Below are positions 10,188 through 17,729 of a DNA stretch of 40,220 bases, piece by piece (within the stretch, counting starts at the first letter, position 1; each line of letters begins with the position of its first letter). Under the pieces are notes generated by a model. The model was not told the DNA's origin, ran no database searches, and saw only the letters and a list, made by a program, of their open reading frames with translations. The stretch is taken from contig NZ_MUMF01000103.1 of the NCBI RefSeq assembly GCF_002155905.1, positions 1 through 40,220 on the forward strand, written 5' to 3'. This DNA is from Streptomyces tricolor (GTDB taxonomy: Bacteria > Actinomycetota > Actinomycetes > Streptomycetales > Streptomycetaceae). Made by a program: the position numbers and the translations under genes.

Positions 10188-10966
10188 GCACTCCGCAGCT
10201 GGTCGTCCACCACGACAAGGAGCTGATGGCGCAGGCCGCCGCGGCCCGCCTGATCACGAAGATCGTGGACGCGCAGGCCTCCCGGGGCACCGCGTCCGTG
10301 GTCCTCACGGGCGGCCGCAACGGCAACGGCCTGCTGGCCGCGCTGGCACAGGCTCCCGCCCGGGACGCCATCGACTGGGGCCGCCTCGACCTGTGGTGGG
10401 GCGACGAGCGCTACCTCCCCGAGGGCGACCCCGAGCGCAACGTCACGCAGGCCCGCGCGGCCCTGCTGGACTCGGTGCCGCTGGACCCGGAGCGCGTGCA
10501 CGCCATGCCCGCCTCCGACGGCCCGTACGGCACGGACGTCGAGGCGGCGGCCGAGGCGTACGCGGCGGAGCTGGCGAAGGCGGCCGGCCCGGAGAACCAC
10601 GGCTCGGTGCCCACCTTCGACGTCCTGATGCTGGGCGTCGGCCCGGACACCCATGTGGCCTCGCTCTTCCCGGAGCTGCCGGCCGTTCGGGAGACCGAGC
10701 GCACGGTGGTCGGCGTGCACGGTGCCCCCAAGCCGCCGCCCACCCGGATCTCCCTCACCCTGCCCGCGATCCGCGCGGCCCGCGAGGTCTGGCTCCTCGC
10801 GGCCGGCGAGGACAAGGCGGAGGCCGCGGCCATCGCCCTGTCGGGCGCGGGCGAGATCCAGGCCCCGGCGGCGGGCGCGTACGGCCGCTCCCGCACCCTG
10901 TGGCTGCTGGACTCGGCGGCGGCGTCCCAGCTGCCGCGGTCGCTGTATCCGCCGGCGTCGGCGTGA
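10184..10966 (+). CDS. pgl: 6-phosphogluconolactonase
   Basis: Hydrolyses 6-phosphogluconolactone from Zwf to 6-phosphogluconate. It is 260 residues of the NagB-like fold. Visible: VVLTGGRNGNGLLAAL near the N-terminus (phosphate binding), LDLWWGDERYLPEGDPERN (the WGDER substrate motif), DVLMLGVGPDTHVASLFPE (normally GxGxDGHTASLFP; here the motif reads GPDTHVASLFP) and PPTRISLTLPAIRAA. The GTG at 10184 overlaps the opcA stop, and the frame remains open far upstream in opcA without meaning. It is the last gene of the rightward operon, followed by a strong stem-loop. Confidence 0.94.
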   Translation: MSTPQLVVHHDKELMAQAAAARLITKIVDAQASRGTASVVLTGGRNGNGLLAALAQAPARDAIDWGRLDLWWGDERYLPEGDPERNVTQARAALLDSVPLDPERVHAMPASDGPYGTDVEAAAEAYAAELAKAAGPENHGSVPTFDVLMLGVGPDTHVASLFPELPAVRETERTVVGVHGAPKPPPTRISLTLPAIRAAREVWLLAAGEDKAEAAAIALSGAGEIQAPAAGAYGRSRTLWLLDSAAASQLPRSLYPPASA

Positions 10967-10975
10967 CACCGCGGT

Positions 10976-11003
10976 GACGGCGGGGACCTCGGTCCCCGCC
11001 GTC
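10976..11003. terminator. Bidirectional terminator between pgl and the permease gene
   Basis: GACGGCGGGGAC at 10976-10987 pairs perfectly with GTCCCCGCCGTC at 10992-11003 around the loop CTCG. This 12-bp GC-rich hairpin lies between the convergent ends of pgl and the MalG-type permease and could serve both. Confidence 0.85.
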
Positions 11004-11005
11004 GC

Positions 11006-11845
11006 TCATTTCACCGATCCCGCCATCACGCCCTGCACGAAGTGCCGCTGGAAGGCGAAGAACACCACCACCGGCACGATCAGGGACAGGAACGCACCCG
11101 GGGCGAGGACGTCGATGTTGCTGCCGAACTGGCGGATCTGGGACTGGAGTTCCACGGTGAGCGGCTGGGCGGAGCTGTCCGCGAACAGCAGGGCGACCAG
11201 CATGTCGTTCCAGACCCACAGGAACTGGAAGATGGCGAGCGAGGCGATCGCGGGGCGGCCCACCGGCAGGACGAGGCGGGTGAAGATGCGCCACTCGCTG
11301 CCGCCGTCCATCCGGGCCGCCTCCAGCATCTCCTTCGGCATCTCCGCGAAGTAGTTGCGGAGCAGGAAGACGGCGAAGGGGAGGCCGTAGGCGACGTGGA
11401 AGAGGACGACGCCGGGGATCGTGCCGAACAGGCCCAGTGCGCCGAAGAGTTTGGCCACGGGCAGCAGACCGATCTGCACCGGCACCACCAACAGGGCCAC
11501 CACCAGCAGGAACAGGGGCTCCCGGAGCGGGAAGTCCAGCCAGGCGAAGGCGTATCCGGCGAGGGCCGCGATGACGACGACCAGCGTGGTGGCCGGCACC
11601 GAGATCAGCACGGTGTTCCAGAAGGCCTGGGTGATGCCCGCGTTCTCCAGCAGCGCCGCGTAGTTGTCGAAGGACAGCTGGCCGGGGCTGGCCAGCGCCG
11701 TCCACCAGCCGCCCTGCGCGGTGTCCTGGGCGGAGCGCAGGGAGGACAGGAACAGGCCCGCGAGCGGGGTCAGCCACACCAGGCCGATCACCACCAGGAA
11801 GGCCTGCACCAGGCCGCTGCCCAGGGCTCGCCTGATCGCGTTCAT
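11006..11845 (-). CDS. Carbohydrate ABC transporter permease (MalG type)
   Basis: Inner-membrane permease of the carbohydrate-uptake-1 family. It is 279 residues with six predicted helices, starting with VQAFLVVIGLVWLTPLAGLF and ending near VPVVVFFAFQRHFVQGVMAGSVK, a typical MalG C-terminus. The EAA loop that docks to the ATPase is visible as EAARMDGGSEWRIFTRLVLP in the middle of the second half. The ATG at 11845 has a GAGGAG ribosome site about 7 bp upstream and starts 10 bp after the partner permease stop. It is last in the GH13-SBP-MalF-MalG gene set. The sugar is probably an alpha-glucoside, judged only from the adjacent GH13 enzyme. Confidence 0.92.
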   Translation of the reverse strand: MNAIRRALGSGLVQAFLVVIGLVWLTPLAGLFLSSLRSAQDTAQGGWWTALASPGQLSFDNYAALLENAGITQAFWNTVLISVPATTLVVVIAALAGYAFAWLDFPLREPLFLLVVALLVVPVQIGLLPVAKLFGALGLFGTIPGVVLFHVAYGLPFAVFLLRNYFAEMPKEMLEAARMDGGSEWRIFTRLVLPVGRPAIASLAIFQFLWVWNDMLVALLFADSSAQPLTVELQSQIRQFGSNIDVLAPGAFLSLIVPVVVFFAFQRHFVQGVMAGSVK

Positions 11846-11855
11846 CGCTGACTCC

Positions 11856-13211
11856 TCATCGCTGACTGTTGCGGAAACGGCGGACGTTGAAGACCATCGC
11901 GGGGATCACCAGGAGCAGCAGGAGCACGCCGAGGGCGCTGCCGAGGCCCTGGTCGTTGCCGCCGCCGAAGGAGACCAGCCACATCTGGGTGGCGAGGACG
12001 GTGGCGTCCTCCTGCACCGGTCCGGGCGCGATGATGTAGACGAGGTCGAAGACCTTCATCACGTTGATCACGAGGGTCACGAAGACCACGGTGAGCACGG
12101 GTGCGAGCAGCGGCACGGTGATCCGGCGGAAGATCTGCCATTCGTTCGCGCCGTCCATCCGGGCCGCCTCCAGCGCGTCCCGGGGCAGCGTGGACAGGCC
12201 GGCGCCGATCAGGACCATCGCGAAGCCCGTCCAGATCCACAGATAGGCGCCGATGATCGCCGGGGTGACGAGGGTCGGGCCGAGCCAGGAGACGCCCTGG
12301 TACGGCGGGGCGAAGTTCGACTCCGGCAGTCGCACCGTGTACGGGCCCTTGTCCAGTCCGGTGAAGCGGAAGGAGCCGTCGGCTGCGGTCGTCGTGCTCG
12401 CGGCCGTCTTTCCGTCGCGCACCGCCTCGACCTTCATGCCGGGCAGGCCGCTCTCCTCCGGGTCGACCTTGCCCTGCTCGCCCCCGCCGCCGGGGGTGAA
12501 GTCGAGGTAGACGACACCGCGCAGCTCGTCGGGCGCGGACGTCCGGGTGGCCGCCGGGGCGGCGGGCCGGGCGTCCCGGGGGAGGTCCTTGGGCAGGACG
12601 CCGACCATCGGCAGTGTCACCGGATCGCCCGGGGAGGCGGTCGTCCGGTACGCGCCGTCCCGGTCCTGGGTGAGCAGCCCGGTGCGCCCGCGGGCCGTCG
12701 GGTAGGTCGACGTGCCCTTGAAGGCGTCGTGGACGGAGACGACGGCCGCGTTGAGCACGCCCTTGTCCGGGTCCTCGTCGTAGGCGAGCCGGAAGATGAT
12801 GCCGGCGGCGAGGAAGGAGACGGCCATGGGCATGAAGAGGAGCAGCTTGAAGGCGGTCGCCCAGCGGACCTTCTCCACCAGGACGGCCAGGATGAGGCCG
12901 AGGCCGGTGAGCAGGGCGGGGGCGACGACCACCCATATGGTGGTGTTGCGGATGGCCTTCAGGGTGGCCGGGTCGCGGAACATCTCGGCGTAGTTGTCGC
13001 CGCCGACGAACCGGGTGCCGGAGGCGTCGAAGAAGCTGCGGCCGACGGAGAACAGCACCGGGTAGACGACGAGCGCGCCGAGCAGGAGCAGCGCGGGGAA
13101 GACGAAGAGCAGGGCGATCAGCCGGCCGCGCCGCCGGCCGCGGCGCGCGGGCGCCGGGCCGGCGGCGGGCCGCGGGCCCGCCTGCTGCTTCTCGACAGTG
13201 GTGGCGGTCAT
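11856..13211 (-). CDS. Carbohydrate ABC transporter permease (MalF type) with inserted beta domain
   Basis: A 451-residue partner permease, about 150 residues longer than usual. Predicted helices are near residues 31-53, 90-113, 121-142, 313-338, 366-387 and 424-443. The EAA loop EAARMDGANEWQIFRRITVP is at about 348-367. Between helices 3 and 4 a normal GVLNAA segment is followed by an insertion of roughly residues 165-305. Its second half, GLPGMKVEAVRDGK ... TTAADGSFRFTGLDKG-PYTVRLP, resembles Cna-B/SdrD-B-like or carboxypeptidase-regulatory beta-sandwich repeats, and should face outside. The chain returns to the family pattern at VSWLGPTLVTPA. The ribosome site is weak (AGGA about 17 bp upstream of ATG). 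The gene lies 13 bp after the SBP stop, so coupling is likely. E. coli MalF has a periplasmic P2 domain in a comparable role, but this domain looks unrelated in sequence. Confidence 0.88.
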   Translation of the reverse strand: MTATTVEKQQAGPRPAAGPAPARRGRRRGRLIALLFVFPALLLLGALVVYPVLFSVGRSFFDASGTRFVGGDNYAEMFRDPATLKAIRNTTIWVVVAPALLTGLGLILAVLVEKVRWATAFKLLLFMPMAVSFLAAGIIFRLAYDEDPDKGVLNAAVVSVHDAFKGTSTYPTARGRTGLLTQDRDGAYRTTASPGDPVTLPMVGVLPKDLPRDARPAAPAATRTSAPDELRGVVYLDFTPGGGGEQGKVDPEESGLPGMKVEAVRDGKTAASTTTAADGSFRFTGLDKGPYTVRLPESNFAPPYQGVSWLGPTLVTPAIIGAYLWIWTGFAMVLIGAGLSTLPRDALEAARMDGANEWQIFRRITVPLLAPVLTVVFVTLVINVMKVFDLVYIIAPGPVQEDATVLATQMWLVSFGGGNDQGLGSALGVLLLLLVIPAMVFNVRRFRNSQR

Positions 13212-13224
13212 GGTCTGCTGCCGC

Positions 13225-14550
13225 TCAGTCCTGGTAGGCCTTGGCGGCGGCGGCTTCGAGCTTCGCCGCGGTGGCCTTCGGGTCCGACGGGTCGCGCAGG
13301 AAGTCCTGGAGCAGCTTCCACTCGCCGGTGCCCTTGGTGCCGCCGAAGGCCGCCGGGGCCTGGTCGGACATGTCGAAGCGGACGGAGTCGCCTGCGCCGA
13401 CGAGGGACTTGGCGGTGGCGCGGGTGACGTCGTCGCCGTAGGAGGCGAGGTCGAGCTTCTTGTTCGGGGACAGGAAGCCGCCGGCCTTCGCCCAGACGGC
13501 CGCGGCCTCGGGGGTGGCCAGGTACTCCAGGAGCTTCATGCCGGCCTCGGCGTTCTTGCCGTCCTTGAGGACGACGGCCGCGTCGCCGCCGCTGACCACC
13601 GGGGCGGTGCCGCCGTCGACCGCGGGGAAGGGGAAGAAGTCCGCGTCCTTGCCGATGGTCCTGCCGTACTGGTCGTGGGCGACGCCGGCGACGAAGTCGC
13701 CCTCGTAGACCATGCCGGCCTCGGGCTCGGGGCCGAACACCTTCTCCACCGAGCCGGGGAAGTCGGTGTTCAGGGCGCCGTTCCGGCCGCCGGCGACAAG
13801 CTGCTTGTCCTTGAAGAGCTTGCCGAGGGTGGTGAGCGCCTCGACCACGGTGGGGTCGGTCCACTTGAGCTTGTGGGTGGCGAGGGCGTCGTACTTCTCG
13901 GGGCCGGCCTGGGAGAGGTAGACGTTCTCGAACCAGTCGGTGAGGGTCCAGCCGTCCTGGCCGGCGACGGCGAAGGCGGCGAGCCCGGAGTCGGAGACGG
14001 TGTGCCCGGCCTTGAGCAGGTCGTCGTACGTCTTCGGGGGCTTGACCCCGGCCTGGGCGAGGGCGTCGGGGCTGTACCAGACCGTGGACTTGTGGGCGGC
14101 CTTGAAGTAGAGGCCGTAGAGGGTGCCGTCGACGCTGCCGTACTTCTTCCACACGGGCGCGTAGTCGGCCTCGATGGTCTTCCGGGCGGTCGGTGAGAGC
14201 GGCTTGAGCCAGCCCTTCTGCGCGAACTGCTGCAGGACGCCGACCTGCGGGACCATCACGACGTCGGGCGCGTTGCCGCCCTCGATCTTGCTGCCGACGA
14301 CGGTGGAGACGTTGTCGCCGGTCGACACGAACTGGGTCTTGGCGCCGGTCTTCTCGGTGAACGCGTCCAGCACCTTCTGGAAGTTCTTCTGCTCGCTGCC
14401 GGACCAGACGCCGGCCACGGTGACGGTCTGGCCGCTGAGTGCCTTGTCGCCGCCGCCCGCGGCGACGTCCGAGCCGCCGCAGGCGGTGGCGCCGAGGGCG
14501 AGCGCGAGGGCGGTGCAGCCGGTGAGCAGGGTCGTGCGTCGTCGCATCAT
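13225..14550 (-). CDS. Carbohydrate ABC transporter solute-binding lipoprotein
   Basis: Extracytoplasmic binding protein (family 1, MalE-like), 441 residues. The N-terminus has MMRRR, a hydrophobic stretch and a lipobox ending ATAC with the lipidation Cys at about residue 24, followed by GGSDVAAGGG. Family features are VTVAGVWSGSEQKNFQKVLDAF, APDVVMVPQVGVLQQFA, GTLYGLYFKAAHKSTVWYSPDAL, and YLATPEAAAVWAKAGGFLSPNK near the C-terminus. ATG 14550 is the chosen start with AAAGG upstream; ATG 14547 is equally possible. The reading frame is open upstream through the GH13 gene, which is an accident of high GC. The gene lies 38 bp after the GH13 stop and 13 bp before MalF. Confidence 0.93.
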   Translation of the reverse strand: MMRRRTTLLTGCTALALALGATACGGSDVAAGGGDKALSGQTVTVAGVWSGSEQKNFQKVLDAFTEKTGAKTQFVSTGDNVSTVVGSKIEGGNAPDVVMVPQVGVLQQFAQKGWLKPLSPTARKTIEADYAPVWKKYGSVDGTLYGLYFKAAHKSTVWYSPDALAQAGVKPPKTYDDLLKAGHTVSDSGLAAFAVAGQDGWTLTDWFENVYLSQAGPEKYDALATHKLKWTDPTVVEALTTLGKLFKDKQLVAGGRNGALNTDFPGSVEKVFGPEPEAGMVYEGDFVAGVAHDQYGRTIGKDADFFPFPAVDGGTAPVVSGGDAAVVLKDGKNAEAGMKLLEYLATPEAAAVWAKAGGFLSPNKKLDLASYGDDVTRATAKSLVGAGDSVRFDMSDQAPAAFGGTKGTGEWKLLQDFLRDPSDPKATAAKLEAAAAKAYQD

Positions 14551-14588
14551 CGTTGACGGACCTTTCGATCGGGGTGGGAGACGGGTGA

Positions 14589-16199
14589 TCAGAGGTCGTT
14601 CAGCCACCAGGCCGCCGTGGCGCCGGGCAGGACGCCGGGCGGGCAGGGGCCGCTGGAGAGCAGGGGGGTGCCGGGGACCGGCGTGGGGGCGTTCGCCGTA
14701 CCGAAGTTGACGGCGCAGACCAGGCCGTCGCCGCGGGTGAAGGCGAGGACGCCGGGCGGGCTGTCCAGCCACTCCAGCGGGCCCTCGCCCAGCTGGGGCA
14801 GGGACTTGCGCAGTTGCAGGCCGTCCCGGTACAGGTGCCAGAAGGAGCGGGTGTCGGCGAGGGCGCGGTCGGTGGCGTACTCGGCGAAGTACTCCGGCTG
14901 CGGCAGCCAGGGCTTGGCGCCCTCCGCGCCGGAGGTGAAGCCGAACGGGGAGGCCTGCCCGGACCAGGGCAGCGGGACCCGGCAGCCGTCGCGGATCCGG
15001 GCGCGGCTGCCGGTGCGCCGGAAGATCGGGTCGGTGAGGACGTCGTCGGGCAGGTCGACGACCTCGGGCAGGCCGAGTTCCTCGCCCTGGTAGATGTACG
15101 CGGCTCCGGGCAGTGCCAGCATCAGCAGCGCGGCGGCGCGGGCGCGGGCGGCGCCGAGGCCGCTGCCCTCGGTGGCGGGTTCGCCGTAGCGGGTGACGGT
15201 GCGGACCTGGTCGTGGTTGTTGAGGACCCAGGTGACCGTGGAGCCGGTGCCCGCGATGTCCTGCATGGCCTCGGCGATGACCTTGCGGAAGGCGTCGGCG
15301 TCCCAGGGGGCGCCGAGCAGGTCGAAGAAGAAGGCCTGGTGGAGTTCGTCGGGGCGGACGTACAGGGCGTGTTCGCGGGCGGTGGGGACGGAGACCTCGC
15401 CGACGAGCAGGCGTTCGCGGCCGTCCCGGTCGCCGTACTCCTCGCAGATGGCGCGCCAGCGGCGCCACACGTCGTGCACCTCGGGCTGGTTCCAGGCGAG
15501 CGGGTTGACCGAGTCGCGGGTGCGGGCGTCGGCCTCCGGGTCGTCGGAGTCGGGCAGGTCGGGGTGCTTGAACAGACCGGCGGCGACGTCGATGCGGAAG
15601 CCGTCCACGCCCCGGTCGAGCCAGAACCGCAGGGTGCGCTCGAACTCGTCGGCTATCTCGGGGTTGCGCCAGTTCCAGTCGGGCTGCTCGGGCGTGAACA
15701 TGTGCAGGTACCACTGGCCGTCGGCGACTCGGGTCCAGGCCGGGCCGCCGAACATGGCGTGCCAGTTGTTGGGCGGTTCGCTGCCGTCCGGGCCGCGGCC
15801 GGCGGCGAAGTGGAAGCGGGCGCGGGCCGGGCTGCCGGGCGGGCTGTCCAGGGCCTCGCGGAACCACGGGTGCTCGCTGGAGCAGTGGTTGGGGACGATG
15901 TCGAGGAGCACCTTGATGCCGAGCCGCCGGGCCGCCGCCATCAGCTGGTCGAACTCGTCGAGGTCGCCGAAGACCGGGTCGACGTCGCGGTAGTCGGCGA
16001 CGTCGTAGCCGTGGTCGTGCTGCGGCGAGGGGTAGAAGGGGCTCAGCCAGATCCCGTCGACGCCGAGCTTCTTCAGGTACGGCAGCCCGGCACGGACTCC
16101 GGCCAGATCGCCGATGCCGTCGCCGGTGCTGTCCAGGAAGCTGCGGACATACACCTGGTAGATCACGGCGTCTCGCCACCAGTGGTACTTACTCAACAT
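14589..16199 (-). CDS. GH13 alpha-glucosidase / oligo-glucosidase-like enzyme
   Basis: A cytoplasmic glycoside hydrolase, 536 residues, with no signal peptide. It opens with the WWRDAVIYQVYVRSF signature and GDGIGDL. GH13 regions: I DIVPNH (about 100-105), II GFRIDVAAG with the nucleophile Asp at about 204, III LLVGEVS with the acid/base Glu at about 268, and IV NNHD at about 327-330. QPDWNWRNPEI and the absence of secretion signals fit the oligo-1,6-/alpha-glucosidase branch, which hydrolyses imported oligosaccharides, rather than secreted amylases. It heads the SBP-MalF-MalG gene set. The start at 16199 lies inside a palindrome, has no ribosome-binding site, and is spaced for a leaderless transcript. 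The exact substrate (maltose, isomaltose, trehalose-like) is not determined. Confidence 0.9.
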   Translation of the reverse strand: MLSKYHWWRDAVIYQVYVRSFLDSTGDGIGDLAGVRAGLPYLKKLGVDGIWLSPFYPSPQHDHGYDVADYRDVDPVFGDLDEFDQLMAAARRLGIKVLLDIVPNHCSSEHPWFREALDSPPGSPARARFHFAAGRGPDGSEPPNNWHAMFGGPAWTRVADGQWYLHMFTPEQPDWNWRNPEIADEFERTLRFWLDRGVDGFRIDVAAGLFKHPDLPDSDDPEADARTRDSVNPLAWNQPEVHDVWRRWRAICEEYGDRDGRERLLVGEVSVPTAREHALYVRPDELHQAFFFDLLGAPWDADAFRKVIAEAMQDIAGTGSTVTWVLNNHDQVRTVTRYGEPATEGSGLGAARARAAALLMLALPGAAYIYQGEELGLPEVVDLPDDVLTDPIFRRTGSRARIRDGCRVPLPWSGQASPFGFTSGAEGAKPWLPQPEYFAEYATDRALADTRSFWHLYRDGLQLRKSLPQLGEGPLEWLDSPPGVLAFTRGDGLVCAVNFGTANAPTPVPGTPLLSSGPCPPGVLPGATAAWWLNDL

Positions 16200-16236
16200 G
16201 CATGCATGTTAGGTAGGCGTGTCCGAACGGTGTCAA
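16195..16236 (-). promoter_or_regulatory. GH13 promoter, probably leaderless, with 16-bp palindrome
   Basis: On the minus strand a perfect TTGACA (-35, 16231-16236) is followed after 19 bp by TAACAT (16206-16211) and, six bases later, by the ATG at 16199-16197. Transcription would then begin at or next to the start codon. No purine-rich ribosome site is present. The sequence AACATGCATGCATGTT (16195-16210) is a perfect palindrome covering the start codon and most of the -10. A closer-spaced -10 choice (TACCTA, 15 bp) is possible but less good. Confidence 0.6.
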
Positions 16237-16334
16237 CGAAAAGAACGGGAGCTACCGGGGAGTTGGGGAGATAAATACGGACCTACCGGGACAGTCGGCA
16301 GCCAGTTGAGACGTCCGCGTTACCTAACAAGTAA
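16200..16334. other. Intergenic region with second TACCTAAC copy
   Basis: The gap between the GH13 start and the second SBP gene. Besides the GH13 promoter it contains two CTACCGGG copies (near 16252 and 16283) and TACCTAAC at 16321-16328. The last lies inside an inverted repeat GTTAC/GTAAC (16319-16323 and 16331-16335) that reaches the stop codon of the upstream SBP gene. No clear GC-rich terminator is present. Confidence 0.4.
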
Positions 16335-17606
16335 CTATCGACGGGCGATGGCATCGAGTTCGCGCGCCAGCCGGCGCACGACCTGCCCCGGTGTCTCGCG
16401 CCCGGTGAGCGCATCCTGCACGACCGCCTGCACGGCCAGGCTGACCTGGTCGTAGTGCGGGCTCTTGGGGCGCGGCCGGGCGGTCAGCACGGCGGTGCGC
16501 AGGGTCGGCAGATAGGGGAACCGCCGGACCAGCGCGGGGTCTTCGTACAGCTCGGCGCGCACGGGCGGCAGCGCGCCCCGCGTGAGCACCTGTCGCTGGA
16601 CGGGCGCGCTGGTGAGGTAGGCGATCAGACGCGCGGCGGAGTCCGGATGCCGGGCATGGGTGGTGACCGCCAGGTTGGAGCCGCCGAGGACGCTCGTCCC
16701 CGGCCCGTCCGGGCCCGGCAGCGGCACGGCGCCGATCTTCCCGGCGACCTTCGAGCCCGGCTCCGAGGCGACGGCGTAGGCGTAGGGCCAGTTGCGCAGG
16801 AAGAGGAGCCTGCCGTCCTGGAAGGCCTGTTTGGACTCCTCCTCCTTGTACGTCAGCGCCCGCTCCGGGATCCAGCCCTCGCGGATGCCGCGGGCGAGGA
16901 AGCCGATGCCCTCCCGTGCGGCGGCCGAGTCGACGGTGACCCGGGTGCCCTCGCCGCCGAGGATGGTGCCGCCCGCCGAGTACACCGCCTCGGCCGCGTT
17001 CACGGTGAGGCCCTCGTAGGGCAGGAACTGGCCCGCGTAGCCGCCCAGTCCGTACTTCGGCGCGATGGTCTTCGCGGCGTGCTCCAGCTCGGCCCAGGTG
17101 CGCGGCGGGGGCACGCCCTCCTTGGCGAGGACGTCCTTGCGGTACAGCAGGAGTCCGGCGTTCGTGACGTACGGGACCGCGTACAGCCGTCCGTCGTACG
17201 TCGCCGTGTCCACGACCGGCGGCAGGAAGCCGGCCAGCGGGAAGCGGTCGCGGGGCAGCGGGCGGATCCAGCCGGCCGCCGCGAACTCGGAGGTCCAGTC
17301 GACGTCGATGTTCAGCACGTCGAACCGGCCCCGGTCGCCGCCGCGCAGGTCGGTCGTCATCTGCGCGTGGGTCTCGTCGGCGGAGTCCGGCAGCTCGACC
17401 AGGGTGACCCGCTCGCCGGGATGGGTGCGGTTCCAGCCCTGGAGCAGCGGGCCGAGGTAGCCGGTGAGGTCGCCGGCGGTGGCCAGGGTGAGCGGGCCGC
17501 GGCCGTCGCGGGCGGCCTCGTCGGCGCGGGCGCCGGAGGCGACGTACCCGGCCATGATCACGACGAGAACGAGCAGGCCCCTACCGGCGGTGCGTATCCA
17601 CCGCAT
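16335..17606 (-). CDS. Second carbohydrate solute-binding protein, no lipobox
   Basis: A 423-residue family-1 binding protein, similar in style to trehalose/maltose-binding ThuE/LpqY-like proteins: VDWTSEFAAAGWIRPL, YAVPYVTNAGLLLYRKDVLAKEG, TWAELEHAAKTIA, LRNWPYAYAVA and VLGGSNLAVTTHARHPDSAARLIAYLTS. The N-terminus MRWIRTAGRGLLVLVVIMAGYVASGARA-DEA is a signal or anchor sequence but has no cysteine, unlike most Gram-positive SBPs, so the protein is either released after AxA cleavage or stays anchored by an uncleaved helix. ATG 17606 is chosen for its GGGAGGA site; a start at 17639 adds only 11 residues. It has its own permease-less position: the only nearby permeases belong to the following GH13 set. 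Confidence 0.85.
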   Translation of the reverse strand: MRWIRTAGRGLLVLVVIMAGYVASGARADEAARDGRGPLTLATAGDLTGYLGPLLQGWNRTHPGERVTLVELPDSADETHAQMTTDLRGGDRGRFDVLNIDVDWTSEFAAAGWIRPLPRDRFPLAGFLPPVVDTATYDGRLYAVPYVTNAGLLLYRKDVLAKEGVPPPRTWAELEHAAKTIAPKYGLGGYAGQFLPYEGLTVNAAEAVYSAGGTILGGEGTRVTVDSAAAREGIGFLARGIREGWIPERALTYKEEESKQAFQDGRLLFLRNWPYAYAVASEPGSKVAGKIGAVPLPGPDGPGTSVLGGSNLAVTTHARHPDSAARLIAYLTSAPVQRQVLTRGALPPVRAELYEDPALVRRFPYLPTLRTAVLTARPRPKSPHYDQVSLAVQAVVQDALTGRETPGQVVRRLARELDAIARR

Positions 17607-17662
17607 AGGTTCCTCCCTGTACACCGGCACCACGGGCACCCTCGCCCGGGGACAGAGGCCAT

Positions 17663-17688
17663 GTATACCGGTTAGGTATGCGCGATAC
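17663..17688. promoter_or_regulatory. Probable PadR operator in divergent region
   Basis: Overlapping dyads between the second SBP gene and padR: ATACC at 17665-17669 with GGTAT at 17675-17679 (5-base spacer), and GTAT at 17676-17679 with ATAC at 17685-17688. GATACT (17684-17689) is a plausible -10 toward padR, and TATACA on the other strand a plausible -10 toward the SBP gene. PadR regulators commonly bind A/T-containing dyads of this kind near their own gene. Confidence 0.45.
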
Positions 17689-17729
17689 TAGGGCCTGGAG
17701 CACATGCGGCAGACAGGAGGACAGCACGA

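Noticed and set aside
14551-16179. Apparent 984-residue fusion of the binding protein with an upstream segment
   Set aside because: The upstream part is an out-of-frame reading of the GH13 gene. The lipoprotein signal at 14550 marks the true start, so there is no fusion.
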